NCBI RefSeq assembly: GCF_002094855.1 | Contig: NZ_ARYN01000024.1 | Location: 1 to 43,333, forward strand | From: Zunongwangia atlantica 22II14-10F7 | GTDB taxonomy: Bacteria; Bacteroidota; Bacteroidia; Flavobacteriales; Flavobacteriaceae | Reading direction: 5' to 3' | DNA length: 43,333 nucleotides | Shown here: positions 26,759 through 34,689 of the stretch, piece after piece | Layout: every line of letters starts with the position of its first letter | Numbering within the stretch: the first letter of the stretch is position 1 | Translations under genes and position numbers: made by a program | The notes under the pieces: generated by a model | The model's database searches: none | What the model was told of the DNA's origin: nothing | What the model saw: only the letters and a program-made list of their open reading frames with translations

Positions 26759-26962
26759 TTAGTCTACATAATCAATAATGTCTCCAGGTTTACAGTCTAA
26801 GGCTTTGCATATTTTCTCCAGAGTATCGAAGCGAATACCCTTGGCTTTTCCATTCTTTAATATCGATAAATTTGCTCCTGTAATGCCAATTTCTTCTACC
26901 AACTTTTTACTCTTCATTTTTCGTTTGGCAAGCATTACGTCTATGTTTATTATAATTGGCAT
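26759..26962 (-). CDS. Small Cro/C1-type HTH regulator, YozG-like
   Basis: 67 residues. A compact helix-turn-helix: MLAKRKMKSKKLVEEIGITG, ANLSILKNGKAKGIRFDTLE, KICKALDCKPGDIIDYVD. This is the YozG-like type that almost always sits beside a DUF2975 membrane protein, as here (3-base gap). It probably controls the operon through the palindrome at 27513-27527. Confidence 0.9.
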   Translation of the reverse strand: MPIIINIDVMLAKRKMKSKKLVEEIGITGANLSILKNGKAKGIRFDTLEKICKALDCKPGDIIDYVD

Positions 26963-26965
26963 AGT

Positions 26966-27475
26966 TTAGATATATAAGTCTTGTTCGTTTTGTAAATGCA
27001 ATCCTTGATTAAATATTTCTGACATAAAAAATACAAAGACTCCTAGAACCAGATGTAGCGAAATGATTAAATACATTTCATGTTCTATGGGCATAAAAAA
27101 CGATGTGAATATAGAGAGTACAGTAGGTAGAAATATATTGACTAAGTAAAACCGTCTCAAATGCAAAATATTTTGCAGGGTAAACAATTTGTTCTGGTAA
27201 AATACTCTAAAGACTTTAGATAACAAACAAAAAAATAGACCATACCCTATAACCGGAATTAAAAATGAAAAGATTAGATACGTTGTGTTATTGTCTAAAA
27301 TTAAAAACGACTTTTCTGTAAAAGGATAGGTGATAATTGCTTGCTTATCTTTTACTAGCAAATGGGTGTTTGTTACCCAACTAAATACCCCGTAAACACC
27401 GGTAATTAAATACAATCCACTCAATATACTTGAGATATAGTATAAAACTTTGGAAATAATAATTGATTTTCGCAT
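26966..27475 (-). CDS. DUF2975 family membrane protein
   Basis: 169 residues from the ATG at 27475 (MRKSIIISKVLYYISSILSG). A longer in-frame start at 27604 would add 43 residues and read across the palindrome, so I reject it. Four hydrophobic helices at about 10-30, 60-80, 102-120 and 128-150. DUF2975 proteins are small four-helix membrane proteins coupled to YozG-type regulators, and may sense the membrane state for them. It is the first gene of the operon DUF2975-HTH-ABC ATPase-permease/M1. Confidence 0.85.
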   Translation of the reverse strand: MRKSIIISKVLYYISSILSGLYLITGVYGVFSWVTNTHLLVKDKQAIITYPFTEKSFLILDNNTTYLIFSFLIPVIGYGLFFCLLSKVFRVFYQNKLFTLQNILHLRRFYLVNIFLPTVLSIFTSFFMPIEHEMYLIISLHLVLGVFVFFMSEIFNQGLHLQNEQDLYI

Positions 27476-27512
27476 AGAATAAAAAAAATTATATTGTAAA
27501 TATATAAAAAAA

Positions 27513-27527
27513 TATCGTTTTACGATA
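27513..27527. promoter_or_regulatory. Perfect palindrome TATCGTTTTACGATA, candidate HTH operator
   Basis: Arms TATCGT and ACGATA around TTT, 38 to 52 bases upstream of the DUF2975 ATG. The GC-containing core stands out from the very AT-rich surroundings. It is a natural site for the YozG-like regulator to control its own operon. Confidence 0.55.
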
Positions 27528-27772
27528 AAAAAAATATTTTTTAGGATAATTTTATTCTTGCAATATCCGTGAAAATGATTTGAAAAACATTTACTTTTAT
27601 TCAAATAAAAAAAACAATAGCTTCCCCTGGTGTTTAGATTAATATTATAATTTAAGAAGTTTCATATTTTAATGATTAGTTAGTTTTTTTGAATGCATTC
27701 AACTCTTTCATTTATAATTGGTTGTGTAAGATTTCCCTAATTATAAATGCCTGATTGTCTAAAATTCCTGTT

Positions 27773-27808
27773 TTTCATAGTTCTGGCGATACAGCCAGAA
27801 CTATGAAA
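27773..27808. terminator. Strong hairpin behind the transposase remnant
   Basis: TTTCATAGTTCTGGC (27773-27787) and its exact complement (27794-27808) enclose a 6-base loop. It begins at the transposase stop codon, so it is the likely terminator of the insertion sequence. It has no T-tract. Confidence 0.5.
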
Positions 27809-28740
27809 TTAGACATAGGCTATAGGTATCATTTTCTCGAAGGCATTATATGGTCGAACGTTATTATAATCTTCCGTTCAAATTTGGGTTTATTACTTGA
27901 CTTGGTTTAAATCTTTGAAGATATACTTATTAGGTATTCCTCTTCGGAAACTTCCGTTAAGCGTTCAATAAATGCATTTTTGTCGGCTTCCTGTTTGAAT
28001 ATATTGAAAAATAATGCCTTGCATCTGTCTCCACGCCGAGGCGATCTTAACTGCAAATTCAGAACCATTATCCATCCTTATTTTTTGAAGTTCCCTTTGC
28101 AATTATTTAAACGGTTTATACCTAAATGACACGATTGCTAGGTTATGATTTGAAGCTACTGGAGCTTCTAAGGGTTGTTTGATCCTGGCTACTAATCGCT
28201 TTTTTAAACTTAAGCCGAATTTCTTATAGACTCTATATACCCGTTTATGGTTCCAAGGCGTACCTTCATTGCGTAATCCATCATAAGCCATCCAAAGTCC
28301 TATTCCGAGTGTTCTTTACCCTTTTGTTACAAAGCTGTTTTGATCGCAGTGTCGTTATTAAGCAAAGGACTATAGTAATAAACACTCTTACTCATATTCA
28401 AAACGCAACATTCCTTACTAATAACTTAACGAATAAGTTCCTTTATGATATCTTGTCTAAGGCATGGTTTTAAAGCTTTCCTGCCTGCCTACCGGTTTTC
28501 AACGATCTCTTTGACCATTTGATGATCCAGTGATAAATTGGCATTTATCTGTTTGAGCCTTCGATTTTCTTCCTCAAGGTCTTTAAAATGCTTAAGTTCT
28601 TCAGTGATTATCCCGCCGTAGTAGCGTTCACGCCACTTGTAAAAAGCAGCTGTTCTGATTTTGTACTCCCGGCTGATCTCAGCGGCCGTTTTACCGTAAT
28701 CAAATTCCTTGCGATTTGTTGTGGTAATTATTTACTCGTC
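27809..28740 (-). pseudogene. IS3 transposase OrfA/OrfB remnant
   Basis: Reading right to left, OrfA begins without a start codon, with KEFDYGKTAAEIS near 28705. The coiled-coil region KDLEEENRRLKQINANLSLD is intact. OrfB follows, with a stop after SFRYKPFK near 28103. It resumes at LQRELQKIRMDNGSEF with about 60-70 codons missing, including the first catalytic aspartate, and has further stops before the final YNNVRPYNAF. It cannot encode a working transposase. Confidence 0.8.
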
Positions 28741-28749
28741 TTCAAAATT

Positions 28750-28789
28750 ACTGTTTAAAATTAAGCAAAATAGTGTAATTTTAAACAGT
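28750..28789. repeat. 14-base inverted repeat at the right end of the IS remnant
   Basis: ACTGTTTAAAATTA (28750-28763) and TAATTTTAAACAGT (28776-28789) are perfect complements around a 12-base loop. The outer copy resembles the presumed left IS end at 27756, so the repeat may be the IS terminus plus a second copy. Confidence 0.45.
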
Positions 28790-29017
28790 TCGGTCTTAAG
28801 AAAAGCTTACAAAGCGATTAATTCTTTACTCAGGGGGATTTTTTTAAATATGGTAATAATGGGTAATTTTCGTTTTGCTGTTTATTTGTTTTTCAAATTT
28901 TTTGTGGAAGTAGAATATATTAATAAAGAGAATAAAATAATTGGTCTTAAAAGTTTTGTGACCGGTTAAATTATGGATAAGTATTGTAAACTGAAAATTT
29001 AATTTTTTAATAGCTAA

Positions 29018-29275
29018 TCAACTTTTCTTTAGACTCTTTTTAAATTCCAAATAAGTAGGAGCTTTACTTTGAGACCAATCACTTTTATTCAAAAGATTTC
29101 GAATATCTTCTCTTAGTAATTCTGCAATCTTTAGAAGATCAAAAATAGATGGCTGTCTTTTATTATTTCGCCACCTAGATACCGTCTCTTCTGATTTGTT
29201 GAGATATTTAGCAATAACTCGATTGGTAATTTTTCTATCGGTAAATATCACATCTAATCTATTAGTATCTTTCAT
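29018..29275 (-). CDS. XRE-type helix-turn-helix regulator
   Basis: 85 residues. ITNRVIAKYLNKSEETVSRW followed by RNNKRQPSIFDLLKIAELL is a good Cro/C1 HTH, with a charged C-terminal tail to 85. It is divergent from the leader of the second SusCD operon. Its gene start is only about 25 bases from the promoter box at 29300-29330, and an 18-base palindrome follows at 29358. It is therefore a good candidate regulator of that leader or of the SusCD-M16 operon. Confidence 0.75.
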   Translation of the reverse strand: MKDTNRLDVIFTDRKITNRVIAKYLNKSEETVSRWRNNKRQPSIFDLLKIAELLREDIRNLLNKSDWSQSKAPTYLEFKKSLKKS

Positions 29276-29299
29276 TGAATCAAATTCTTATAATAAAAG

Positions 29300-29330
29300 T
29301 TTGATTTTATGTGTCAAACAATTATATTTG
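29300..29330 (+). promoter_or_regulatory. Consensus Bacteroidota promoter (TTTG, 19 bases, TATATTTG)
   Basis: TTTG at 29300-29303 and TATATTTG at 29323-29330 are separated by 19 bases. Both boxes and the spacer match the Bacteroidota main sigma consensus. It points rightward, with a transcript start expected near 29336, into the leader ahead of the second SusC gene. Confidence 0.65.
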
Positions 29331-29357
29331 TATTGTTATTAAAGCGACTTTAGTTTA

Positions 29358-29375
29358 AGAGTGTTAAAACACTCT
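29358..29375. promoter_or_regulatory. 18-base palindrome AGAGTGTTAAAACACTCT
   Basis: Perfect 8-base arms AGAGTGTT and AACACTCT around AA. It lies just downstream of the predicted transcript start (near 29336) and ends 3 bases before the ATG at 29379. A repressor bound here would block transcription; the divergent XRE protein is the obvious candidate. In RNA it could also hide the start of the small ORF. Confidence 0.5.
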
Positions 29376-29378
29376 ACT

Positions 29379-29588
29379 ATGATGTCACTCATACAAGAAA
29401 ACCGTCATTTTCCCTATGAGTTGATCATGAGCTCGCTATCTATTGGATTTTGTATCTTCGCGATAAAAACCAATAGGGCGGGTTTCATGTCAGTCTTTGG
29501 GGAACCAAGTTTTTACTTGGTGGTTCTTGACGGTACCACTTGCAAAGCATTGAGACTCGCTTTATTGGTTTACAATAAAAAGTCTTAG
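29379..29588 (+). CDS. Small hypothetical protein in the SusC leader, 69 residues
   Basis: Starts at the ATG at 29379 (or the next codon, 29382) and reads MMSLIQENRHFPYELIMSSL, SIGFCIFAIKTNRAGFMSVF, then FYLVVLDGTTCKALRLALLV. It has a protein-like composition with a hydrophobic middle, and it lies directly behind a consensus promoter and palindrome. I have the impression of similar short proteins in related genomes but cannot name a family. It could instead be a translated leader controlling downstream expression. Confidence 0.4.
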   Translation: MMSLIQENRHFPYELIMSSLSIGFCIFAIKTNRAGFMSVFGEPSFYLVVLDGTTCKALRLALLVYNKKS

Positions 29589-29626
29589 CTTCTTGAGTAT
29601 ACATCGTTTGCATAATAAATTATTAT

Positions 29627-29767
29627 ATGAAAACGAGAAACACATATCCTACTGAACTCCTTTGCGGCATATTGCTGCATAAGGTTTTTTTCTCTTTTCA
29701 TAACAAAGAACCACAGCCCCAATCCTTACAATCTATTTCAAAAAACAAAATTTGCGCCCCGGAATAA
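29627..29767 (+). CDS. Possible 46-residue leader ORF
   Basis: ATG at 29627 opens MKTRNTYPTELLCGILLHKV, then FFSFHNKEPQPQ to a stop at 29765. It has no recognised domain. It follows the 69-residue ORF in the same transcript, but its coding status is uncertain. Confidence 0.25.
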   Translation: MKTRNTYPTELLCGILLHKVFFSFHNKEPQPQSLQSISKNKICAPE

Positions 29768-30165
29768 TACAGATTAGCCGGTAGTAAAAGCCCTAACTTT
29801 TGCCCGGTATAACCGGTTCCCTGCCTTTCTAAAATACAAAAGGCATTACCGCAGTCTAAAGACCGCTGCATTATTTGAGTACTCGCAATGCTCTAAGTTA
29901 GTAGCTTTTATTTAGTCGTGCAAGTCCAAATTTGATTTTGGAGGCTAGTGGAGCCGGTTTCTTTTAAATAAATCATCATAACTGATTTAATTTCTGTGAT
30001 ATAGTACATCACTGAGGAGAGTATAACTTTGAATTTTTTTGTTAAAAAGAAAAAACAGGCGCGTCTTGTTGTACTCTCAGAAGACCTAATTGAGTAGAAA
30101 CCTTAAAAATAAACGTTATAAGATTAGATAAACAAAACAACACCATCAGAGTTAGCCTGGATAAG

Positions 30166-30177
30166 GGCTTTAAAGCC
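30166..30177. repeat. 12-base palindrome GGCTTTAAAGCC in the SusC leader
   Basis: Perfectly self-complementary. It lies directly before the larger hairpin at 30185, whose arm shares AGCCT, so the two could form alternative RNA structures. Confidence 0.35.
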
Positions 30178-30184
30178 TAAAAAA

Positions 30185-30232
30185 AGCCTTTCCCCACATT
30201 CTAAGATTGCCGTCCGAATAGTGGGGAAGGCT
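30185..30232 (+). promoter_or_regulatory. Strong hairpin 46 bases before the second SusC start, possible attenuator
   Basis: AGCCTTTCCCCAC (30185-30197) pairs with GTGGGGAAGGCT (30221-30232) with one bulge. ATTC and GAAT extend the stem inward. A T-tract is weak. It could be a terminator for the leader transcript or an attenuator for the SusCD-M16 operon. Confidence 0.5.
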
Positions 30233-30277
30233 ATGGCTTTATTAACTAATAAATTAAAACAAAACCACAACTAAATT

Positions 30278-33200
30278 ATGAAAAATAATTACAGGTGCTG
30301 CAATCTTGTAGTGCTAATACCCCTTTTATGTTCATTTTTCTTCTTAGGAAGAATGAATGCTGCTCCTAATTTATTGATGTCGAGTAGTGAACTATTAAAA
30401 TTTGCCCCCTTTTTTCAACAACAAATATCCGGAACAGTAAGGGATCAGGATAGTGTTCCTATTCCCGGAGTGAATGTAATCGTTCAGGGATCTTCTACCG
30501 GAACCATGACCAACCTCGATGGTGTGTATAGTATTTATGCTAGAGTAGGGGATACACTGGTATTTTCTTATATAGGCTTTAAAGAATTTAAAATTGAGGT
30601 TAGTGATTCGTTCTCGGGAGATATTACTTTAGAAACTTCAGTAGATGCCCTTGATGAGGTCGTTATCAATGCTGGTTATTATAATACTACACAGCGCGAA
30701 CGTACCGGCAATATAGTAAAAGTGAGTGCTGCTGAAATTGAAAATCAGCCATTGATAAATCCTCTGCAGGCGCTTCAGGGTAGAATGGCTGGGGTAGAGA
30801 TTGTTCCCAGAAATAGTCTGCCCGGAACAGCACCTTCCATAAGAATCCGTGGGACAAATAGCCTTAGGGATGAAGGAAATTATCCGCTCTATATTATCGA
30901 TGGCATTCCTATTAATTCAACACCTGTTGTGAGTCGATCTCTATCTGCCGGAGTAGATCCTTTAAATACTATTGGTTTGGAAAATATTAAAAGTATTGAA
31001 GTATTAAAAGATGCAGATGCTACGGCTATCTATGGATCCAGAGGAGCTAATGGAGTTATCTTGGTCACGACTAAGAAAGGAATACCTTCAACAGGTACAC
31101 TTGAAGCAAGAGTTTATTCCGGTATATCGACCATGCCAAATCGAATAGATTTGCTAAATACAGAACAGTACCTTCAGTTAAGAAAAGCGGCCTTTGAAAA
31201 TGATGGTATAGAGCCTAATAATTCCAATGCTTACGACCTTCTGGTTTGGGATCAGAATCGATATACAGATTGGCAGGATTATTTTATTGGCGGTACTTCC
31301 ACTATGACAGATATGAATCTTCAATATTCTGGAGGAGATGAAAGAACATATTTTAGGCTCGGAGGTTCATATCAAAATCAGGGGACTATTTATCCAACAG
31401 ATTTTAATTATCAGAAAATTACTGGAAATTTTAATTTAAATCATACCGATGTTTCGGATAAACTGAATCTTAATTTATCCATTACTTATGGTGTCGATAT
31501 TAATGACCTGATAGGAAATACAATTTTGCTTAACCAGCCATTTAGTATTCCACCAAATGCACCGGAACTTTTCACTGAAGAAGGTAGACTTAATTGGGAA
31601 GACTGGATTGCTGTAGGACAAAATAACCCATTGTCTGGTTACTTTAATGAGAGTAGAGCCCAAACTAATAACCTTAATTCCAATTTGGTGCTTAATTACA
31701 AGATTTTGGAAGGGCTTTCATTAAAAGCTAATGCAGGATATACCTATCTGGATAGGGAAGAAAATGTAAAGATCCCTACTTATTCCTATCGTCCATCGGT
31801 TAATAGGGTACACGAATCTGACCATACTAATGTTAAGCGGTTGTCTTGGATACTAGAACCTCAGTTAATTTATGATACCAAATTATTGGATGGGCATTTA
31901 AATGCCATTGTAGGAGTAAGTTTTCAAAAAAGTAGTGAAATACTCAAAGAACAATCAGGAATTGGTTACGTCAATGAAGCGCTTATAGGTAATCTGGAAG
32001 CCGCACAAACAATAAATAATGATGATTATTTTAATAGAGAATATAAGTACAATGCTGTATTTGGACGTATAGGTTACAATTATAAAGATAAATATTTTTT
32101 GAATTTAACCGGAAGGCGTGATGGCTCTTCTCGTTTTGGTCCAGGAAATAGATTTGCAAATTTTGGAGCAATAGGGGCTGCCTGGATTTTTTCGGAGGAA
32201 GGTTTTTTGACAGATGGAACTTCAATATTAAGCTTTGGAAAGCTAAGGGGAAGTTATGGAATTACCGGAAATGATCAAATTGGAGATTATGGGTATCTGG
32301 ATACTTATGAAGTTACTAGAGGTCCATCAGGTTTATATCCTACTCAATTAAACAATTCATCTTATTCATGGGAAACTAATCGAAAATTTGAATTGGCTCT
32401 GGAACTCGGTTTCTTTGACGATAAACTTAGTATAGCTGGAAGCTGGTATAGAAATCGTTCTTCAAATCAATTAGTAGGTTTTGCACTGCCCTCAATGACC
32501 GGTTTTACCTCAGTACAGGCCAATCTCCCAGCTACAGTAGAAAATAAAGGCTTAGAATTGGAACTAAATGCTCAACCAATCAAAAATAACCATTTTGTCT
32601 GGGAGGCATCAATCAACTTTAGCCTGCCAAATAATGCTTTGGTAAGTTATCCTCAATTAAAGAGTTCTCCTTATAGCAATACCTATCAGATTGGCAAGCC
32701 TCTTAATATCGTCTGGCTATATCAATACGGCGGTCTGGATCCGGAAACAGGTATTTATACCATTGTGGATGTGAATGATGACGGACGATTCGATTTTAAT
32801 GATCGAACAGAAATAGAAGAATTGGGAAGAGAATATTTTGGAGGATTTAATAATTCATTTTCTTTTAAGAATCTCAATATTCAATTTCTATGGCAATTTG
32901 TTAAACAACGAGGGACTTTGTTTAGTATGGATGTTGGGAGAATAGGAAATCAAAGGGAAGCGGCAATAGAGGCTCTAAATCCTAATAGTGTCTATCAAAT
33001 ACCTACTCAGGGAGTTCAGGGACTTATAGGCTATGCTTATGCTCAAAGCACCTCTTTTTTCTATACTGACGCTTCCTTTCTGCGTCTCAAAACCTTGTCG
33101 TTAAATTATAGCCTTCCTTCCAATTGGATAGAAAGTTTAAAAGTTAAAAAGGCAAGTCTTTTTATTCAGGGACAGAACTTATTTACCATAACACCTTATA

Positions 33201-33286
33201 AAGGTTTAGATCCTGAGGTGCCTCAGGCAGGTACCTCCTTCGCTAATTTACGAAGCCTAACCGCTGGGATTCAATTAAATTTTTAA
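30278..33286 (+). CDS. SusC/RagA family TonB-linked outer-membrane transporter (second locus)
   Basis: 1002 residues. Signal peptide at about 1-28. The carboxypeptidase-regulatory-like domain is about 48-125 (QQISGTVRDQDSVPIPGVNV). The plug has LDEVVINAGYY, RIRGTNSLRDEGNYPLYIID and SIEVLKDADATAIYGSRGAN. The barrel ends in TAGIQLNF. It is first in an operon with SusD (2-base gap) and an M16 peptidase. That peptidase, and the small secreted protein next door, suggest a peptide ligand rather than a glycan; no glycoside hydrolase is present. Confidence 0.95.
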   Translation: MKNNYRCCNLVVLIPLLCSFFFLGRMNAAPNLLMSSSELLKFAPFFQQQISGTVRDQDSVPIPGVNVIVQGSSTGTMTNLDGVYSIYARVGDTLVFSYIGFKEFKIEVSDSFSGDITLETSVDALDEVVINAGYYNTTQRERTGNIVKVSAAEIENQPLINPLQALQGRMAGVEIVPRNSLPGTAPSIRIRGTNSLRDEGNYPLYIIDGIPINSTPVVSRSLSAGVDPLNTIGLENIKSIEVLKDADATAIYGSRGANGVILVTTKKGIPSTGTLEARVYSGISTMPNRIDLLNTEQYLQLRKAAFENDGIEPNNSNAYDLLVWDQNRYTDWQDYFIGGTSTMTDMNLQYSGGDERTYFRLGGSYQNQGTIYPTDFNYQKITGNFNLNHTDVSDKLNLNLSITYGVDINDLIGNTILLNQPFSIPPNAPELFTEEGRLNWEDWIAVGQNNPLSGYFNESRAQTNNLNSNLVLNYKILEGLSLKANAGYTYLDREENVKIPTYSYRPSVNRVHESDHTNVKRLSWILEPQLIYDTKLLDGHLNAIVGVSFQKSSEILKEQSGIGYVNEALIGNLEAAQTINNDDYFNREYKYNAVFGRIGYNYKDKYFLNLTGRRDGSSRFGPGNRFANFGAIGAAWIFSEEGFLTDGTSILSFGKLRGSYGITGNDQIGDYGYLDTYEVTRGPSGLYPTQLNNSSYSWETNRKFELALELGFFDDKLSIAGSWYRNRSSNQLVGFALPSMTGFTSVQANLPATVENKGLELELNAQPIKNNHFVWEASINFSLPNNALVSYPQLKSSPYSNTYQIGKPLNIVWLYQYGGLDPETGIYTIVDVNDDGRFDFNDRTEIEELGREYFGGFNNSFSFKNLNIQFLWQFVKQRGTLFSMDVGRIGNQREAAIEALNPNSVYQIPTQGVQGLIGYAYAQSTSFFYTDASFLRLKTLSLNYSLPSNWIESLKVKKASLFIQGQNLFTITPYKGLDPEVPQAGTSFANLRSLTAGIQLNF

Positions 33287-33288
33287 TT

Positions 33289-34689
33289 ATGAACAAGAAT
33301 AATACTTATAGTAAATCAATATTAATTTTTGCCATACTGGGACTAATCTTTTCATGCGAAGATTTTGTTGAAGTAGCACCACCAAATGACAGGTTGATTA
33401 GCCAGAGCGTATTTGATAATGAAAACTCGGCAAGAAGCGCCATACAAGGTATATACAATCAACTAATGATTATTTATTTTAGTAATGGAGGCGAGAATAG
33501 CGTAACAAATTTAGCAGGATTATCTGCTGATAATTTGGAAACTATCCGACCTACCAATGCGACCTTTCTGGAGTTTCAGGAAAATGAGATATTACCCGAT
33601 AACAATAGAAATTTAGGACTTTGGTCTGGCGTTTATAATATAATTTATTTGACCAATAGTCTTCTGGAAGGAATTTCAAGCTCTGATTTAAATGAGGATT
33701 TTATAAATGAATTGGCAGCTCAGGCAAGATTTATAAGGGCTTTCTCTTATTTTTATTTAGTCAATCTTTATGGGGAAGTACCGCTATTACTTTCAACCGA
33801 TTATGTTACTAATGCTGTGGCGGAGAGAGAACCTGTAGAGGAGGTTTATGCGCAAATCGTAAATGATCTACAACTGGCAATACCGCTATTAAACGAGAAT
33901 TATACAGATGGAGAACGTACTACTATAGTTCGATCAGCTGGTAAGGCATTGTTAGCGAGAGTTCAACTTTATCGGAAAAATTGGATTCAGGCCGCAGAAT
34001 TGAGTACTCAGGTCATTTCAAATCAACAATTATTTACACTATTGGATGACTTAAATCAAGTTTTTTTAAAGAATAGTAGGGAAGCTATATGGCAGTTATC
34101 TCCTTTGGGTAGAGGAAACAGTACTACTCAAACCGAAGAAGGTGCCTTGTATGTTATTGATCCCACTCTGCCAGGTATCTATAACCTTCAATTAACAGCT
34201 GATCTTATAACTAATTTTTCGGAGGAGGATCAACGTGCCGAATTCTGGATAGGCTATTTTGAGGATAACAATGTTTACTATCCCTATAAATATAAAGACG
34301 GATATAGTACCAATAATTTGACGGAGTATTCCATGGTACTTCGATTAGCGGAACAATACCTAATTAGGGCTGAAGCCCGAGTGATGATGGGACAATATAA
34401 TTTAGCTGTAGAGGATATTAATAGGATCAAACAAAGGGCAGGAATAGAATTGTTAGATGCTGATCAGCAATGGAGTGAAGAAGATTTATTAGAAATCCTT
34501 ATAGAGGAAAAACGTAAGGAGTTTTTTACGGAATGGGGACATAGATGGCTAGATTTAAAAAGGCTCCATCTAGCAACAAGTATCTTATCTAGCCATACTA
34601 GTGAATGGCAGCCTACCGATGTTTTGTATCCCATACCTGAAGAAGAAAGAATGAGCAATATAAACTTAAGTCAGAATGAAGGATACTAG
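33289..34689 (+). CDS. SusD/RagB family outer-membrane lipoprotein (second locus)
   Basis: 466 residues. The signal peptide ends in the lipobox LIFSC (C23), followed by EDFVEVAPPNDRL as in classical SusD proteins. SAIQGIYNQLM, QARFIRAFSYFYLVNLYGEV and the final EWGHRWLDLKRLH are standard RagB/SusD motifs. It overlaps the M16 peptidase gene by 14 bases, so the two are translationally linked. Confidence 0.95.
   Translation: MNKNNTYSKSILIFAILGLIFSCEDFVEVAPPNDRLISQSVFDNENSARSAIQGIYNQLMIIYFSNGGENSVTNLAGLSADNLETIRPTNATFLEFQENEILPDNNRNLGLWSGVYNIIYLTNSLLEGISSSDLNEDFINELAAQARFIRAFSYFYLVNLYGEVPLLLSTDYVTNAVAEREPVEEVYAQIVNDLQLAIPLLNENYTDGERTTIVRSAGKALLARVQLYRKNWIQAAELSTQVISNQQLFTLLDDLNQVFLKNSREAIWQLSPLGRGNSTTQTEEGALYVIDPTLPGIYNLQLTADLITNFSEEDQRAEFWIGYFEDNNVYYPYKYKDGYSTNNLTEYSMVLRLAEQYLIRAEARVMMGQYNLAVEDINRIKQRAGIELLDADQQWSEEDLLEILIEEKRKEFFTEWGHRWLDLKRLHLATSILSSHTSEWQPTDVLYPIPEEERMSNINLSQNEGY

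Larger units (their letters stand above)
27756..28788 (-). mobile_element. Decayed IS3-family insertion sequence
   Basis: Both transposase reading frames are recognisable on the minus strand but broken. OrfA-like residues (GKTAAEISREYKIRTAAFYK and WRERYYGG) lie near 28700. The OrfB start region (NHKRVYRVYKKFGLSLKKR) is near 28220. The end region (RMDNGSEF, GSFRRGIPNKYIFKDLNQVK, EDYNNVRPYNAFEKM) runs to the stop at 27809-27811. Possible ends are TGTCTAAAATTCC at 27756 and, inverted, TGTTTAAAATTAC ending near 28787. At about 1.03 kb it is shorter than a normal 1.2-1.5 kb IS3 element. Confidence 0.75.
29589..30277 (+). other. Long structured leader upstream of the second SusC gene
   Basis: About 690 bases without a firm gene. 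The base composition is less AT-rich than other spacers. It holds the hairpin CCGGT-ATA-ACCGG near 29809, the palindrome GGCTTTAAAGCC at 30166-30177 and the strong hairpin at 30185-30232. With the promoter at 29300 it would give a leader of about 940 bases, much longer than usual. Confidence 0.45.

Noticed and set aside
28709-28969. 86-codon plus-strand ORF overlapping the IS right end
   Set aside because: It runs antisense through the transposase remnant and its inverted repeat, with no domain and a low-complexity composition.
29276-30277. CRISPR array or tRNA in the leader region
   Set aside because: The hairpins are single and different from each other; there are no regularly spaced repeats and no tRNA cloverleaf.
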